A DNA stretch of 64,000 bases from the NCBI GenBank assembly GCA_013821605.1, contig JACDGP010000007.1, positions 1 through 64,000 of the forward strand, in the 5' to 3' direction. Shown here piece after piece: positions 30,459-40,344 of this stretch. The stretch is from Herpetosiphonaceae bacterium (GTDB lineage: Bacteria; Chloroflexota; Chloroflexia; Chloroflexales; Kallotenuaceae). How positions within the stretch are numbered: the stretch's first letter is position 1; each line of letters opens with the position of its first letter. The position numbers and the translations under genes were made by a program. A model generated the notes under the pieces. It was not told the origin of the DNA and did no database searches. It worked only from the letters and a program-made list of their open reading frames with translations.

Positions 30459-31346
30459 ATGTATACAGCCGTCGTTTTGACCATTTTACAGGTAATTTTT
30501 CTTGAGGGTATTTTATCCGTCGATAACGCTGCAGTAATTGGCACACTGGTCATGCCGTTACCAAACAACCGGCCGGTACCTTGGCCCTCGCCACTCCGTC
30601 GCTTCGGGGCACGTGTTAACCGCCTACTCGGACCGCAACGCTCGGCGGCTTTGAAAGTGGGACTCCTCGGTGCCTACGTGGGGCGAGCCCTGATGCTGGC
30701 CGTGGCGACGCTCGTGATCCAACAACCGGTGCTACGCTTGATCGGCGGATTCTACCTGCTCTTCCTGGCGATCGATTATCTCGGTGCCCAAGAGGAAGAG
30801 CAGATTACGGATGCCCCCCGCGTACGACGCCGGCGGCGCACCAACTTTTGGGGCGTTGTCCTGACCATTGAACTCGTTGACCTAGCGTTTAGCCTCGATA
30901 ATGTCGTCGCGGTTGTTTCTTTGTCGCAGGAATATTGGGTGGTACTAACCGGCGTGGCGATTGGCATCGTCCTGATGCGTTTTGCAGCCGGCCTTTTTAG
31001 TCGCATGATTGCTTGGGAACCACGCCTTGCCATCGCCGGCTATCTCTTAATCGCAGCCATCAGCATCCAACTCCTGCTGAATGAGTTCTGGGGCATTCGT
31101 TTCGTACCGCTCCATGTCGCCGGTGCGACCATTAATGCCGATATGGAGCAGTTTGCCTTATCGCTGCTCATCCTGGTGGCGACGCTCGCCTGTGCCCGCT
31201 TGCCGTGGCTCGCTCCGCTCAGCGTGATCTGGCGACCAGCCCTCCGTATCTGTGCCGGCTTACGCGCTGCTTTTCATTGGCTGGCTTGGCCCTTTCGGGC
31301 GCTCGTCCACTCGGTCAAGGGGATGGCGAGCGAACAAACTGGCTAG
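30459..31346 (+). CDS. TerC-family membrane protein
   Basis: LEGILSVDNAAVIGTLV and ELVDLAFSLDNVVAVVSL paired Ser-Asp-Asn motifs in TM helices. Confidence 0.88.
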   Translation: MYTAVVLTILQVIFLEGILSVDNAAVIGTLVMPLPNNRPVPWPSPLRRFGARVNRLLGPQRSAALKVGLLGAYVGRALMLAVATLVIQQPVLRLIGGFYLLFLAIDYLGAQEEEQITDAPRVRRRRRTNFWGVVLTIELVDLAFSLDNVVAVVSLSQEYWVVLTGVAIGIVLMRFAAGLFSRMIAWEPRLAIAGYLLIAAISIQLLLNEFWGIRFVPLHVAGATINADMEQFALSLLILVATLACARLPWLAPLSVIWRPALRICAGLRAAFHWLAWPFRALVHSVKGMASEQTG

Positions 31347-31395
31347 CATCCTGGTCATTTGACACGCGATACTGCGCTCGTTATGGTGTAACCCT

Positions 31396-32928
31396 ATGAC
31401 GGTGCGGCAAAAAAAGCTGATCGTGCTGGTCCTGGTGCTCCTGCAGTGCGTGGGCTATGCCGGATTGTGGGCCTTGCTGCACCTCCCCGACGTGCTGCCG
31501 CCGGTCGACAACGGCTGGTTTACACCGGGGTCGGCCTACATGGACTCCGTAGACCGCCTGCCGCTCGTTGCTATGCTAGCGGCAAAGCCCTGGACGGCCG
31601 GCGGGCTGTTACTACTTGACTTTGCGCTGCTGTGCTCCTTATACACCTTGAGCATTGGATTGGTATACCGCTGGGCACTAGCAATATCACAGCGCGCATT
31701 GCTTAGCTACACGGTCTGCCTTGCGCTACCCCTCTTGTTTTTGCCCCATCTGTTCTCTTCGGATGTGTATAGCTATGCCATGTTTGGACGGATACCGCTG
31801 CTCTACGGCGGCAACCCATTTACGGATCCGCCGGCACGCTTCGCGACCGATCAACTGCTCCCCCACATCTATTGGAAAACCACGGCTTCGGTCTATGGTC
31901 CGGCCTGGATCATCCTATCATTGCCCATCACCGCCCTCGCACAAGTGTTGGGAGGCGGTGCGGGTATCTATGTGCTCCTGTACAAGCTCGTTGGCTTCGG
32001 TTCATACCTCGCCAGCCTAACGGTCATCCGGCGCTTGCTCACGGACTGGATGCCACAACGCGCCACATGGGGAGTGCTGATGTACGCCTGGCATCCGCTG
32101 GTGCTGATCGAGTTCACCGGCAGCGGTCATAACGACAGCCTGATGGTGTTACTGATCCTCTTAGCCCTGCTCTTTGCTCACCGTCAATGGCACATAGTGG
32201 CCGTAGGGCTATTGGTACTGGCGGGGCTGGTGAAACCCGTGGCCCTTGCACTCGTACCGTTGTATCTCCTGTATACACTGCGGACGACGACCAAAGGACG
32301 AATTGCCCTCCTCGCCAAGCAAATAGCCGTGGGATGTGCCATCGTCATTGCCCTCTACGCCCCCTTCTGGAGTGGTCCTGCAACGCTTGCCATCCTGCAA
32401 ACAGCACCACCCCTGACCTTGCTCCATGATAGTCCGGCAGATTGGGTCGCAGCCCAACTCACAAGCAAAGCATGCATACCAGTGTCCCGTGCGTCCCCCA
32501 ACGACGGTCGCGAGCCACGAACTGTGCCAGCTCTCACCTGTGCTGACGATATCCAGGCCCAGGTGCGCATTGCAAGTCTCGCACTATTCATGCTCGCTTT
32601 CGTGGGGTTGCTGTTGTGGCCGGTGGCAAGCTTCAACCAATTGAGCGAGCGATCTGCCCAGCTATTCTTAGCATATGTGTTGCTTGCCGCACTCCATTTT
32701 GAGCCATGGTACATCACCTGGCTGCTGGCTCTCACACCCCTGCTCCGCCGGCCACAGATCATGCTTCTGCTAGGGGGCTGCACCATCCTCCTCCTCTATA
32801 GCACTTTGCCAGTTGGCGGACGCCTCCTGCTCGCTTATGCCCCAATCGGTGTCGAACTTCTGCGGCTTACCCTCCGGCGGATAAGCATACTATCCGCATC
32901 TCGAAGATTGCGTACCAGAGTCGGATAA
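31396..32928 (+). CDS. Polytopic glycosyltransferase (GT87/MptA-B-like mannosyltransferase family)
   Basis: SSDVYSYAMFGRIPLLYGGNPFTDPP, WHPLVLIEFTGSGHNDSLMVLLILLAL; multiple TM helices. Confidence 0.75.
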   Translation: MTVRQKKLIVLVLVLLQCVGYAGLWALLHLPDVLPPVDNGWFTPGSAYMDSVDRLPLVAMLAAKPWTAGGLLLLDFALLCSLYTLSIGLVYRWALAISQRALLSYTVCLALPLLFLPHLFSSDVYSYAMFGRIPLLYGGNPFTDPPARFATDQLLPHIYWKTTASVYGPAWIILSLPITALAQVLGGGAGIYVLLYKLVGFGSYLASLTVIRRLLTDWMPQRATWGVLMYAWHPLVLIEFTGSGHNDSLMVLLILLALLFAHRQWHIVAVGLLVLAGLVKPVALALVPLYLLYTLRTTTKGRIALLAKQIAVGCAIVIALYAPFWSGPATLAILQTAPPLTLLHDSPADWVAAQLTSKACIPVSRASPNDGREPRTVPALTCADDIQAQVRIASLALFMLAFVGLLLWPVASFNQLSERSAQLFLAYVLLAALHFEPWYITWLLALTPLLRRPQIMLLLGGCTILLLYSTLPVGGRLLLAYAPIGVELLRLTLRRISILSASRRLRTRVG

Positions 32929-33187
32929 TAGATGTACAGGCACATCTTATGCTACATTATAAGGAGTGCTGTTTGTTTTGCCGACGAGTATTGCTGTGTC
33001 CCGCACCAGGCTGTTCGTCATGCGAAGCAAACATGCTTTTCGTGCCGATGCCGTGGAGCAGCTCCCCGACGCATCTAGCAGCGAAGGAGGTGCTGATAGC
33101 GCGACACGTAGGACTGGGACCATTGACGGGGATGGATCACACCGGTATGTGCCGGGTGAACGTAACATCACAAGGATGGAGACACGC

Positions 33188-33775
33188 ATGAACAAGCGAT
33201 CTTTTTCACTCATGGGATTGGTAATGGCGGTGATATTCCTGGCAGCCGCAACTGCTAGCTTTGCGGCACCAAGTCGAGCCGTAACGCAACTAACGGCTAC
33301 GCTCAAGGGCACGGACGAAACCAAGGGCGGCGAACCAAATGGGACCGGTACGGCGACCCTCTCCATCGACTCAACCGCTAACTCAATCAGCTACACCATT
33401 AAGGTCACCGGAGCCACCTTGCCGATGAAGGCCGGCCATATCCATGAAGGTGCGGCTGGGGTCGCGGGTCCGGTCGTTCAGCCCCTCGGCGCACCTGATG
33501 CCAGTGGTACGGCCACGGGCACGGTTACCAGCACGGCAGACTTGATCCAAAAGATCCTGGCGAACCCGGCTGGCTACTATGTCAACGTCCACAATGCGCC
33601 TTACCCCGATGGCGCGATGCGCGGTCAGCTCATGATGGCATCGGCGGGTGGTCTACCCAATACCGGCGCGTCATCCCACTCCGGGTTGTTGGTCGTGTTG
33701 GCCCTTGCGGTGTTACTGGTCGGCATGGGCTTGATCTACGTTGCCTTGCGTCGTGACGACGCTCCAGCAGTGTAA
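33188..33775 (+). CDS. Secreted CHRD-domain protein with LPNTG-type C-terminal sorting-like signal
   Basis: GHIHEGAAGVAGPVV...NVHNAPYPDGAMRGQL (CHRD); C-terminus LPNTGASSHSGLLVVLALAVLLVGMGLIYVALRRDD. Confidence 0.85.
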   Translation: MNKRSFSLMGLVMAVIFLAAATASFAAPSRAVTQLTATLKGTDETKGGEPNGTGTATLSIDSTANSISYTIKVTGATLPMKAGHIHEGAAGVAGPVVQPLGAPDASGTATGTVTSTADLIQKILANPAGYYVNVHNAPYPDGAMRGQLMMASAGGLPNTGASSHSGLLVVLALAVLLVGMGLIYVALRRDDAPAV

Positions 33776-33821
33776 TTTACCTAAGCGGCATCATCCAGGT
33801 TCCACGGATGCAGCTCCTACG

Positions 33822-33851
33822 CAGCCCATTGTTTGTCTAAACAGTGGGCTG
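33822..33851. terminator. Terminator hairpin between convergent genes
   Basis: CAGCCCATTGTTT-gtct-AAACAGTGGGCTG, 13 bp with one G-U. Confidence 0.7.
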
Positions 33852-33854
33852 TGG

Positions 33855-35417
33855 TTATGCTGGCCTCAACCGTTCGAGAGCTGCTTGGTAAGCACCACCC
33901 CGCCATTTCGCCAGTGTTAAGATATGCGGGGCAAGAGCAAAGGACTCCGTCGCCGTGATATGGTCCGCATCGGGCCGCGCCTCACGATGGTATAAGAGTT
34001 CATAGTCACGCATACCACCGGACGCAAAATCGTTGATCTCATTAAGGTAGACTGCGTACGTGCCGCTTCGCGCTGGATCGGGTGCAATCATGAAGTCAAG
34101 TGCCAGCAGATCGGCCGACAAATTCGACCCTAAGCCATGATAAAGCTGCTCGGTAGCCCCCCAGTGACGCACCAGATAGGCTTCGAGACTGTGGAGCACC
34201 GCAACCGCCAAGGCATCCGTCGATTGGAGGGCTGCTTCAAAGGCGCGGAGTTGCTCCGGCTCAAGCGCGAGATCCTCCAGCAACGTACTCGTCGTGCTAC
34301 TACCGGCACCGCGCGTGATATTAATCACACCATGGCCGATCCGCACCCTCTTCCACGGTGCTAGCACCGCTTCCGGACCATTACGTAACACATACTGCCG
34401 TAGATTCCACTCCCGCCCGCTCCGTGTCGGTACGGGACGAATGCGCCCTTGCACCAGGATCATGGGTGTAGTGGCAAACGCTTCACGCAGCCAAGCGATG
34501 AGCGCGGGACGATCCTGCGGATAGCGCCAGAACTCAACTCCACTACCGCCAAACCCATCAACCGGCTTGGTAACAAGCTCCGCCAACTGGTATCGTGCTG
34601 AAAAGTCATCAAGTGCCATGATCCAGGCAGTTTCACCGGTCGTTGGCGCTAGCTGTAGTTCGTGGGCCAGATGAAGTCCAGGAATGCCGCTGACAATATC
34701 GACCAGAAGCAATTTATTCTCGCAGACCTCGCGGATCAGTTGTGAGCCCGGCATCGGCACACGCCACTGCCCATACTCCCCCACCAGCCGAAATTTATCG
34801 CGGTAATAATTATCGACCGGGAACAGGTAATGCACCGGCACCGGTTCCTCGAATTGGCGCCAAACCAGTCCATCCTCATCCAGCATCAAGGCAGCTTGGA
34901 GCTGTACTCGCTGATGGCCAAGGGAAGACACGGCTTCGATCCAAGAAGCATCACCGAGAGGTTGCGGTGAAACCACAAACACTGCCACATCCTCGCGCCC
35001 AAGCCCTGCTTCTAATAAGCTGAGAGCGTTAGGGTAAAAGTAGCTGGTCGAAACAGCGAGATTAATCGTACGCGTCTGCCACGCACTACCGGATACCTGC
35101 TCCACGCGCGGCGGCATGTAGCCATGGAGCAGCAGATGCTTCAGAAATCGAATACGGCGCTCTTCGCGATCTGGCGCGTTCCGAAAGGAAAGTGCTTCAG
35201 CTGGCAGAAAAGCCCCGAACTCACCTGGGTGCTCATCGATCCAGCCGCTGAGCGTAGTGGAAAGACCAACGTCGAGAGGATCACGCCGCACCGCAGCAAG
35301 CAATGACCGCAAACGGCTTTCAAAATCGTGCATCCCAGACACCTCAGCGTGATCACGAGCATTAGCGGACAGCTCAAGCGGATACCTGTTATTGTAAGCT
35401 CCGAGGCCATGGTCCAT
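33855..35417 (-). CDS. ATP-grasp-like protein of unknown function
   Basis: VTKPVDGFGGSGVEFW glycine-rich loop, ILVQGRIRP, VYLNEINDFASGG (E-x-N metal motif); likely internal start MHDFESRLRSLL. Confidence 0.55.
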   Translation of the reverse strand: MDHGLGAYNNRYPLELSANARDHAEVSGMHDFESRLRSLLAAVRRDPLDVGLSTTLSGWIDEHPGEFGAFLPAEALSFRNAPDREERRIRFLKHLLLHGYMPPRVEQVSGSAWQTRTINLAVSTSYFYPNALSLLEAGLGREDVAVFVVSPQPLGDASWIEAVSSLGHQRVQLQAALMLDEDGLVWRQFEEPVPVHYLFPVDNYYRDKFRLVGEYGQWRVPMPGSQLIREVCENKLLLVDIVSGIPGLHLAHELQLAPTTGETAWIMALDDFSARYQLAELVTKPVDGFGGSGVEFWRYPQDRPALIAWLREAFATTPMILVQGRIRPVPTRSGREWNLRQYVLRNGPEAVLAPWKRVRIGHGVINITRGAGSSTTSTLLEDLALEPEQLRAFEAALQSTDALAVAVLHSLEAYLVRHWGATEQLYHGLGSNLSADLLALDFMIAPDPARSGTYAVYLNEINDFASGGMRDYELLYHREARPDADHITATESFALAPHILTLAKWRGGAYQAALERLRPA

Positions 35418-35617
35418 CTATACTATAACATCAGCCGCTGGATGCTTCCACCAACTTTTGATCGTAAGTTGATAAGACAGTACCTATGTGCTAGACTATG
35501 AACCTTATACGGCGTATTGCCATATTCGTTTGTCAGGGCTTGATCATCACGACAGAAAAGCATAGACTGTTTAGGATGGTTGAGGCGCTCATCTAACACA
35601 AGGAAGCATATCGCTGT

Positions 35618-36259
35618 ATGAGTGAACTGCGAGCAGCTTATCCCTACCTGCTGGAACATCGCAATGAGTTCTGGCAAGCATTAGCCATCCATCTTGAACT
35701 AAGTGGGGCAGCCTTAATAATTGCCCTGCTGATTTCATTACCTTTGGGGCTATGGGCCGCCAAGCGCCGGCAAGCCGCCGAGCCCATTATTAATAGCGCA
35801 AATGCGCTCAGGGTCATCCCGAGTCTGGCGATCCTATTTCTGGCTGAGCCCTATCTAGGACTAGGTTTTAGACCGTCCCTGGTGGCACTAACGATCTTGG
35901 CTTGTCCACCCTTGATCATTAACACCTATGCCGGATTTCGGGCGGTGGATCGGGCGGTGGTCGAGGCGGCCTATGGGATGGGCATGGCAGCGCGGCAAGT
36001 CCTGCGTGGCGTCGAATTTCCGCTGGCGTTACCCGTGCTACTCGCTGGAGTCCGTATTGCTACAGTAGAAGTGATCGCTAGTGCTGCTCTTGCAGCGTTT
36101 ATTGCCGGAGGTGGCCTGGGGGACTTTATTCAACGCGGATTTTCGGTCGGTCGGCCAAGCATCATGCTGGTCGGAACTATACCAATTGCTCTGCTGGCAC
36201 TGGTTGCCGATCTTGTATTAGCAACGGCACAGCGGATGGTCACACCTGAGGGCCAGTAG
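35618..36259 (+). CDS. Glycine betaine/choline-type ABC transporter permease (OpuB-like)
   Basis: ANALRVIPSLAILFL, VDRAVVEAAYGMGMAARQVLRGVEFPLALPVLLAGVRIATVEVIASAALAAFI. Confidence 0.9.
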   Translation: MSELRAAYPYLLEHRNEFWQALAIHLELSGAALIIALLISLPLGLWAAKRRQAAEPIINSANALRVIPSLAILFLAEPYLGLGFRPSLVALTILACPPLIINTYAGFRAVDRAVVEAAYGMGMAARQVLRGVEFPLALPVLLAGVRIATVEVIASAALAAFIAGGGLGDFIQRGFSVGRPSIMLVGTIPIALLALVADLVLATAQRMVTPEGQ

Positions 36260-36296
36260 CATCCATCTCAGGACATGTTACAAGGAAGGTAGGCGT

Positions 36297-37526
36297 ATGC
36301 AAAACAGAACAGGATTGGGGCGCATTGCCGCGCTGCTCACGTTGATCATCGTTATGACTGCTTGCGGAAGCAGCACGACGACCAGTTCCGGGGGTGCGAC
36401 CACAACCGGCGCTGCGACAACGACTGCTGGCAGTGCCACGATGGCAACCACGCCGATGAGTGATGCTTCAACGGCTGCTACGATGGCAGCCACGATGGCG
36501 AGTGATACCTCGACAGCCGCTGCGATGACCACCATGACGGCGAGTGATACCTCAACGGCTGCTGGAACGATGTCCGGTACAAGCATGGCTACCACCGCCA
36601 CAAGTGATGCCACGATGTCCGGTACGACTATGGCTACCACAGCAACAAGTAATGCCACGATGTCCGGTACGACTATGGCTACCACAGTGGGTCCGACCGG
36701 TAGTGGTGCGACGATCAAAGTTGGCTCCAAGAACTTCACCGAAGAATTCATTCTTGGCGAAATGTATGCACAACTGCTGGAAGCTAACGGCTTCAAGGTC
36801 GAGCGCAAATTCAACCTAGGCTCGGAGCAGATCGCACAGCAAGCGCTCGTCAACAAGGACATCGATTTGTATCCCGAGTACACCAGTACGGGTCTGCTGA
36901 CGATCCTCAAGCTGCCGGCGATCACAGATCCCCAAAAGATCCTGGATACGGTTAAGAGTGAGTATGAAAAGCGCTACCAGCTGACTTGGTTGAAGCCCGC
37001 GCCCTTCAATGACACAAACGCTTTGGCCATGACCAAGAAGCGCGCCGACGAGCTGGGGATCAAGACGTACACCGATTTGTCGAAGAAGGCCGACCAGCTG
37101 ATCGCCGGTGGTCCGCCAGAATTTTTTGCCCGTGAGGATGGTGTACCTGGGCTCGTAAAGGCGTACGGCGGCTTCAACTTCAAGGCGACCAAGCAACTTG
37201 ATCCGGGTCTGCGTTACCCGGCCCTCACCAGTGGCCAGATCGATGTCGTCCGAGCCTTCAGCACGGACGGTCAGCTCGCCAGCCCCGATCTCGTCGTGAT
37301 TCAGGACGACAAAACCTTCTATCCGATTTACCAGGCCGCGCCCGTCGTCCGCATGGACACGCTGCAGGCCAATCCGCAGATTGCGGACATCTTAAATAAG
37401 CTGGCTGCACCGGCGTTGGATGACAAAACGATGGCTGGCCTCAACCTCATGGTTGATGGACCCGACAAAAAAGATCCGGCCGCTGTTGCTAAGGACTGGT
37501 TGACGCAGCAAGGGTTGTTGAAATAA
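36297..37526 (+). CDS. Glycine betaine/choline ABC substrate-binding lipoprotein (OpuBC/OsmF-like) with Thr/Met/Ala-rich linker
   Basis: Lipobox VMTACGSS; IKVGSKNFTEEFILGEMYAQLLEANGFKVERKFNLG; low-complexity linker. Confidence 0.92.
   Translation: MQNRTGLGRIAALLTLIIVMTACGSSTTTSSGGATTTGAATTTAGSATMATTPMSDASTAATMAATMASDTSTAAAMTTMTASDTSTAAGTMSGTSMATTATSDATMSGTTMATTATSNATMSGTTMATTVGPTGSGATIKVGSKNFTEEFILGEMYAQLLEANGFKVERKFNLGSEQIAQQALVNKDIDLYPEYTSTGLLTILKLPAITDPQKILDTVKSEYEKRYQLTWLKPAPFNDTNALAMTKKRADELGIKTYTDLSKKADQLIAGGPPEFFAREDGVPGLVKAYGGFNFKATKQLDPGLRYPALTSGQIDVVRAFSTDGQLASPDLVVIQDDKTFYPIYQAAPVVRMDTLQANPQIADILNKLAAPALDDKTMAGLNLMVDGPDKKDPAAVAKDWLTQQGLLK
36567..36692 (+). repeat. 45-nt in-frame tandem repeat (2.8 copies) in linker
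   Basis: ACGATGTCCGGTACRASYATGGCTACCACMGCMACAAGTRATGCC x2 plus partial third copy. Confidence 0.85.
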
Positions 37527-37540
37527 GCAAGGCGCAGCAA

Positions 37541-37573
37541 GCAGGGAGTCATGCACTCCCTGCTCCTTTTTTG
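37541..37573 (+). terminator. Intrinsic terminator inside the opu operon
   Basis: AGCAGGGAGT-catgc-ACTCCCTGCT followed by CC TTTTTT. Confidence 0.85.
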
Positions 37574-37581
37574 GAAATTGT

Positions 37582-38565
37582 ATGAGTGACGCACCCGCGC
37601 TCATTGCCGACCATGTTTCCAAGCAGTTCCCAGGTGGACAGCGACCCGCTGTGGACGATTGCTCGTTTACGGTGAACGCCGGCGAGTTGATCATCCTACT
37701 CGGAACCTCCGGCTGTGGCAAAACAACGCTGTTGAAAATGGTTAACCGCCTGTATGAGCCGACCGGGGGGCGAATATTATTTCATGGCACCGATATTACG
37801 CAGTTGCCTGCCACAGCCTTACGCCGGCAGATCGGCTATGTAATTCAGCAGACCGGGTTGTTCCCACACATGCGCATCGCCGACAATATCGCGGTCGTTC
37901 CGCGCTTGCTCGGCTGGCAACCAAGCCGTACCGATGCTCGTATTGACGAGTTGCTCACGCTGGTTGGCCTACCAATCGACTATCGTCAGCGCTACCCGCG
38001 TCAGCTTTCCGGTGGTGAGCAGCAACGGGTTGGAATTGCCCGAGCGCTAGCGGCCGATCCGGCGGTGATGCTCATGGATGAACCGTTCGGCGCGATTGAT
38101 GCGATCACACGCACCCGGCTGCAAGGGGAACTCCTCCAGCTGCAAGAGAAACTTCACAAAACTATTCTCTTCGTCACACACGATGTAGAAGAGGCACTGC
38201 GCCTCGCCGACCGCATTATTGTTATGCGCGACGGCAAGATCCTACAATTTGACACGCCACTACGCGTCCTGACCGAACCGGTCGACGATTTCGTCGCCCA
38301 ATTGATCGGCGCAGATGACCTGCTACGGCAACTGAGTTTGCTTAAGGTAGGAACGCTCACCACTGCCCCAGTTTCACCAACAGATGTTGGTGACGGAAGC
38401 CCGCAAGTGCGAGCCAACGATGACGTGCGCCACGCACTCGCACTTCTCCTAGGTACAGGGGCACAACGGGTGCTCGTGATAGACGACGCGGGGCATGTCA
38501 CCGGTCAACTCGGTTTTGGGGACGTGCAACGCGCGCTGCATCATGACCTGGCGGTCGGGAGTTAA
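37582..38565 (+). CDS. Glycine betaine/choline ABC transporter ATPase (OpuBA/ProV-like)
   Basis: LGTSGCGKTTLLKMVNRL, LSGGEQQRVGIARALAADPAVMLMDEPFGAID; CBS-like C-terminus. Confidence 0.92.
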   Translation: MSDAPALIADHVSKQFPGGQRPAVDDCSFTVNAGELIILLGTSGCGKTTLLKMVNRLYEPTGGRILFHGTDITQLPATALRRQIGYVIQQTGLFPHMRIADNIAVVPRLLGWQPSRTDARIDELLTLVGLPIDYRQRYPRQLSGGEQQRVGIARALAADPAVMLMDEPFGAIDAITRTRLQGELLQLQEKLHKTILFVTHDVEEALRLADRIIVMRDGKILQFDTPLRVLTEPVDDFVAQLIGADDLLRQLSLLKVGTLTTAPVSPTDVGDGSPQVRANDDVRHALALLLGTGAQRVLVIDDAGHVTGQLGFGDVQRALHHDLAVGS

Positions 38566-38568
38566 GCA

Positions 38569-39198
38569 ATGAGCTATTTGCTCGGTCACTGGAGCGTCGT
38601 CGCCCAGCGCTTCAGCCAACATCTCCGGCTGACACTGCTGGCATTAGCTATTGCCCTCATTATCGCCGTACCGATCGGCATTCTCGTGACCCGTTTCAAG
38701 CGTTTGGAGGGGCCAGTACTAGGCCTCTTCGGTGTGCTATATACCATTCCCAGCTTGGCGTTGCTTGTATTACTGATCCCATTGGTGCACCTTGGGATAA
38801 CCAACGCGTTGATCGTCCTCGTGACCTATGCCCAAGTCATCCTGGTGCGAAATATCGTGGTTGGGCTGAACGGTGTGAGCCCGGCCTTACTTGAAGCTGC
38901 GCGCGGTATGGGCATGAACAATTGGCAGCGCCTGATCAAGATCGAATTGCCACTGGCGTTGCCCGTGATCATCGCAGGCGTTCGTATTGCGGTCGTAGCA
39001 ATCATTGGCATCGGCACCGTAGCAGCCCTTGTGAATGCCGGTGGTCTCGGGGCGCTCCTCTTCGAAGGCGTAGCGCGTAACTATCCGCAAGAGATTCTGG
39101 TCGGCGGCGTTGGCGTGGCCCTGCTTGCGGGCCTAGCGAATCTCCTACTCCGCATTGCTGAGCAGCGCGTTACCCGCAACATCTATGGTGACACTTAA
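38569..39198 (+). CDS. Glycine betaine/choline-type ABC transporter permease (OpuBD-like)
   Basis: LYTIPSLALLVLLIPLVHLGITNALIVL, LLEAARGMGMNNWQRLIKIELPLALPVIIAGVRIA. Confidence 0.92.
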   Translation: MSYLLGHWSVVAQRFSQHLRLTLLALAIALIIAVPIGILVTRFKRLEGPVLGLFGVLYTIPSLALLVLLIPLVHLGITNALIVLVTYAQVILVRNIVVGLNGVSPALLEAARGMGMNNWQRLIKIELPLALPVIIAGVRIAVVAIIGIGTVAALVNAGGLGALLFEGVARNYPQEILVGGVGVALLAGLANLLLRIAEQRVTRNIYGDT

Positions 39199-39871
39199 GG
39201 TGGACAACCCCGGGCTGCCTGAACAACTCGCGCTGGTCGACTACCGTCGCTGCGTCGCCGAACTATATGCAAGTGTACGGGAAGGTCCGGGCGATCCGGA
39301 GGTCCGTTGGCAGCACTACCGTGCCGGACGTGAGCACCTCTTCGCCAGTCACCCGCAATCACCGCTTTCACCGGCGCAACAAGCCCATTTTCATGGACTC
39401 GAATACTTCCCCTACGACCCAGCACTCCGTTTTGCCGTCCCACTCGACACGGCGGTGGATGCTGCCGACTTCACCCTTGAATTGCGTGACGACGGTCCGG
39501 TGCGCATGCGTCGCTGTGGCCGCGTCAATATCAACATTGAAAATCAGCCAGTGAGCCTCTCGCTCTTCTGGATTTTAGGCTACGGTGGAGGGCTGTTCCT
39601 CCCGTTTCGTGATCAAACCAACTCCCACGAGACATATGGTGGGGGTCGCTATCTGCTAGATACCATTAAGCATGCCGACCTGGGCCAGGAAGGCGACCGG
39701 CTGGTGCTTGACTTCAATTATGCGTACAATCCGTCCTGCGCCTATAACGAGCGCTGGCAGTGTCCGCTGGCGCCCGTCGAAAACCGGCTTCCAGTTGCGG
39801 TCCGGGCCGGGGAACATGCCTATCCGAGTGAGACCGCGCGAGGGAGCCCGGGGACGCCCCCTGCGAGGTAG
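39185..39871 (+). CDS. DUF1684 domain protein
   Basis: LFWILGYGGGLFLPFRDQTNSHETYGGGRYLLDTIKHAD and FNYAYNPSCAYNERWQCPLAPVENRLPVAVRAGE; overlaps permease stop. Confidence 0.88.
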   Translation: MVTLKVDNPGLPEQLALVDYRRCVAELYASVREGPGDPEVRWQHYRAGREHLFASHPQSPLSPAQQAHFHGLEYFPYDPALRFAVPLDTAVDAADFTLELRDDGPVRMRRCGRVNINIENQPVSLSLFWILGYGGGLFLPFRDQTNSHETYGGGRYLLDTIKHADLGQEGDRLVLDFNYAYNPSCAYNERWQCPLAPVENRLPVAVRAGEHAYPSETARGSPGTPPAR

Positions 39872-39973
39872 CCAATTGAGCAGTGCTGTTTGTCGCTCGT
39901 GAGTCGCATGGGACAGGCGGCATGGTCTTTGCTGATAACGAGTCTATATGACTTAGCAAAGGAGCAACAGGTT

Positions 39974-40276
39974 ATGAGCGATGCACCTCTCTTCCAAAAC
40001 ACCGACGACCAAGAAGCGGCATATGCACCGGATGAACTCCCCCGAGGCACAAGTGGAGAAACCCGTGCTGAGGTAGACGACGCCGGCACCCGCAACAGTG
40101 ATGCTGCTGCCGGTACCACAGGGCCCGTGGTACCACTGGGAGCGGGAGCTCTTGCCGGTGGCTCTGGCAGCAGTGGCTTGTCGAGTGGGCTAGGTGGTGG
40201 CAACCCTGCAGCAGGCGTCATAGCCATTGACGCTGCTACGGATGCTCGGGCGAATCCGCGCGATCGTGACGTGTAG
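39974..40276 (+). CDS. Small low-complexity Gly/Ala/Asp-rich hypothetical protein
   Basis: AAGGAG SD upstream of MSDAPLFQNTDDQEAAYAPDELPRG... Confidence 0.5.
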   Translation: MSDAPLFQNTDDQEAAYAPDELPRGTSGETRAEVDDAGTRNSDAAAGTTGPVVPLGAGALAGGSGSSGLSSGLGGGNPAAGVIAIDAATDARANPRDRDV

Positions 40277-40344
40277 GCAGTTCGTGCCTGAGCAATGAGC
40301 TAGCTCGGCAGGTAACTCACAATAGGTATAGCCTGCCGAGCCGT

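Noticed and set aside
36567-36692. Direct repeats as a CRISPR-like array
   Set aside because: Contiguous 45-nt in-frame coding repeats without unique spacers.
36278-36925. 215-aa minus-strand Val/Ala-rich ORF
   Set aside because: Antisense of the repetitive linker in the betaine-binding protein; repeat-driven open frame.
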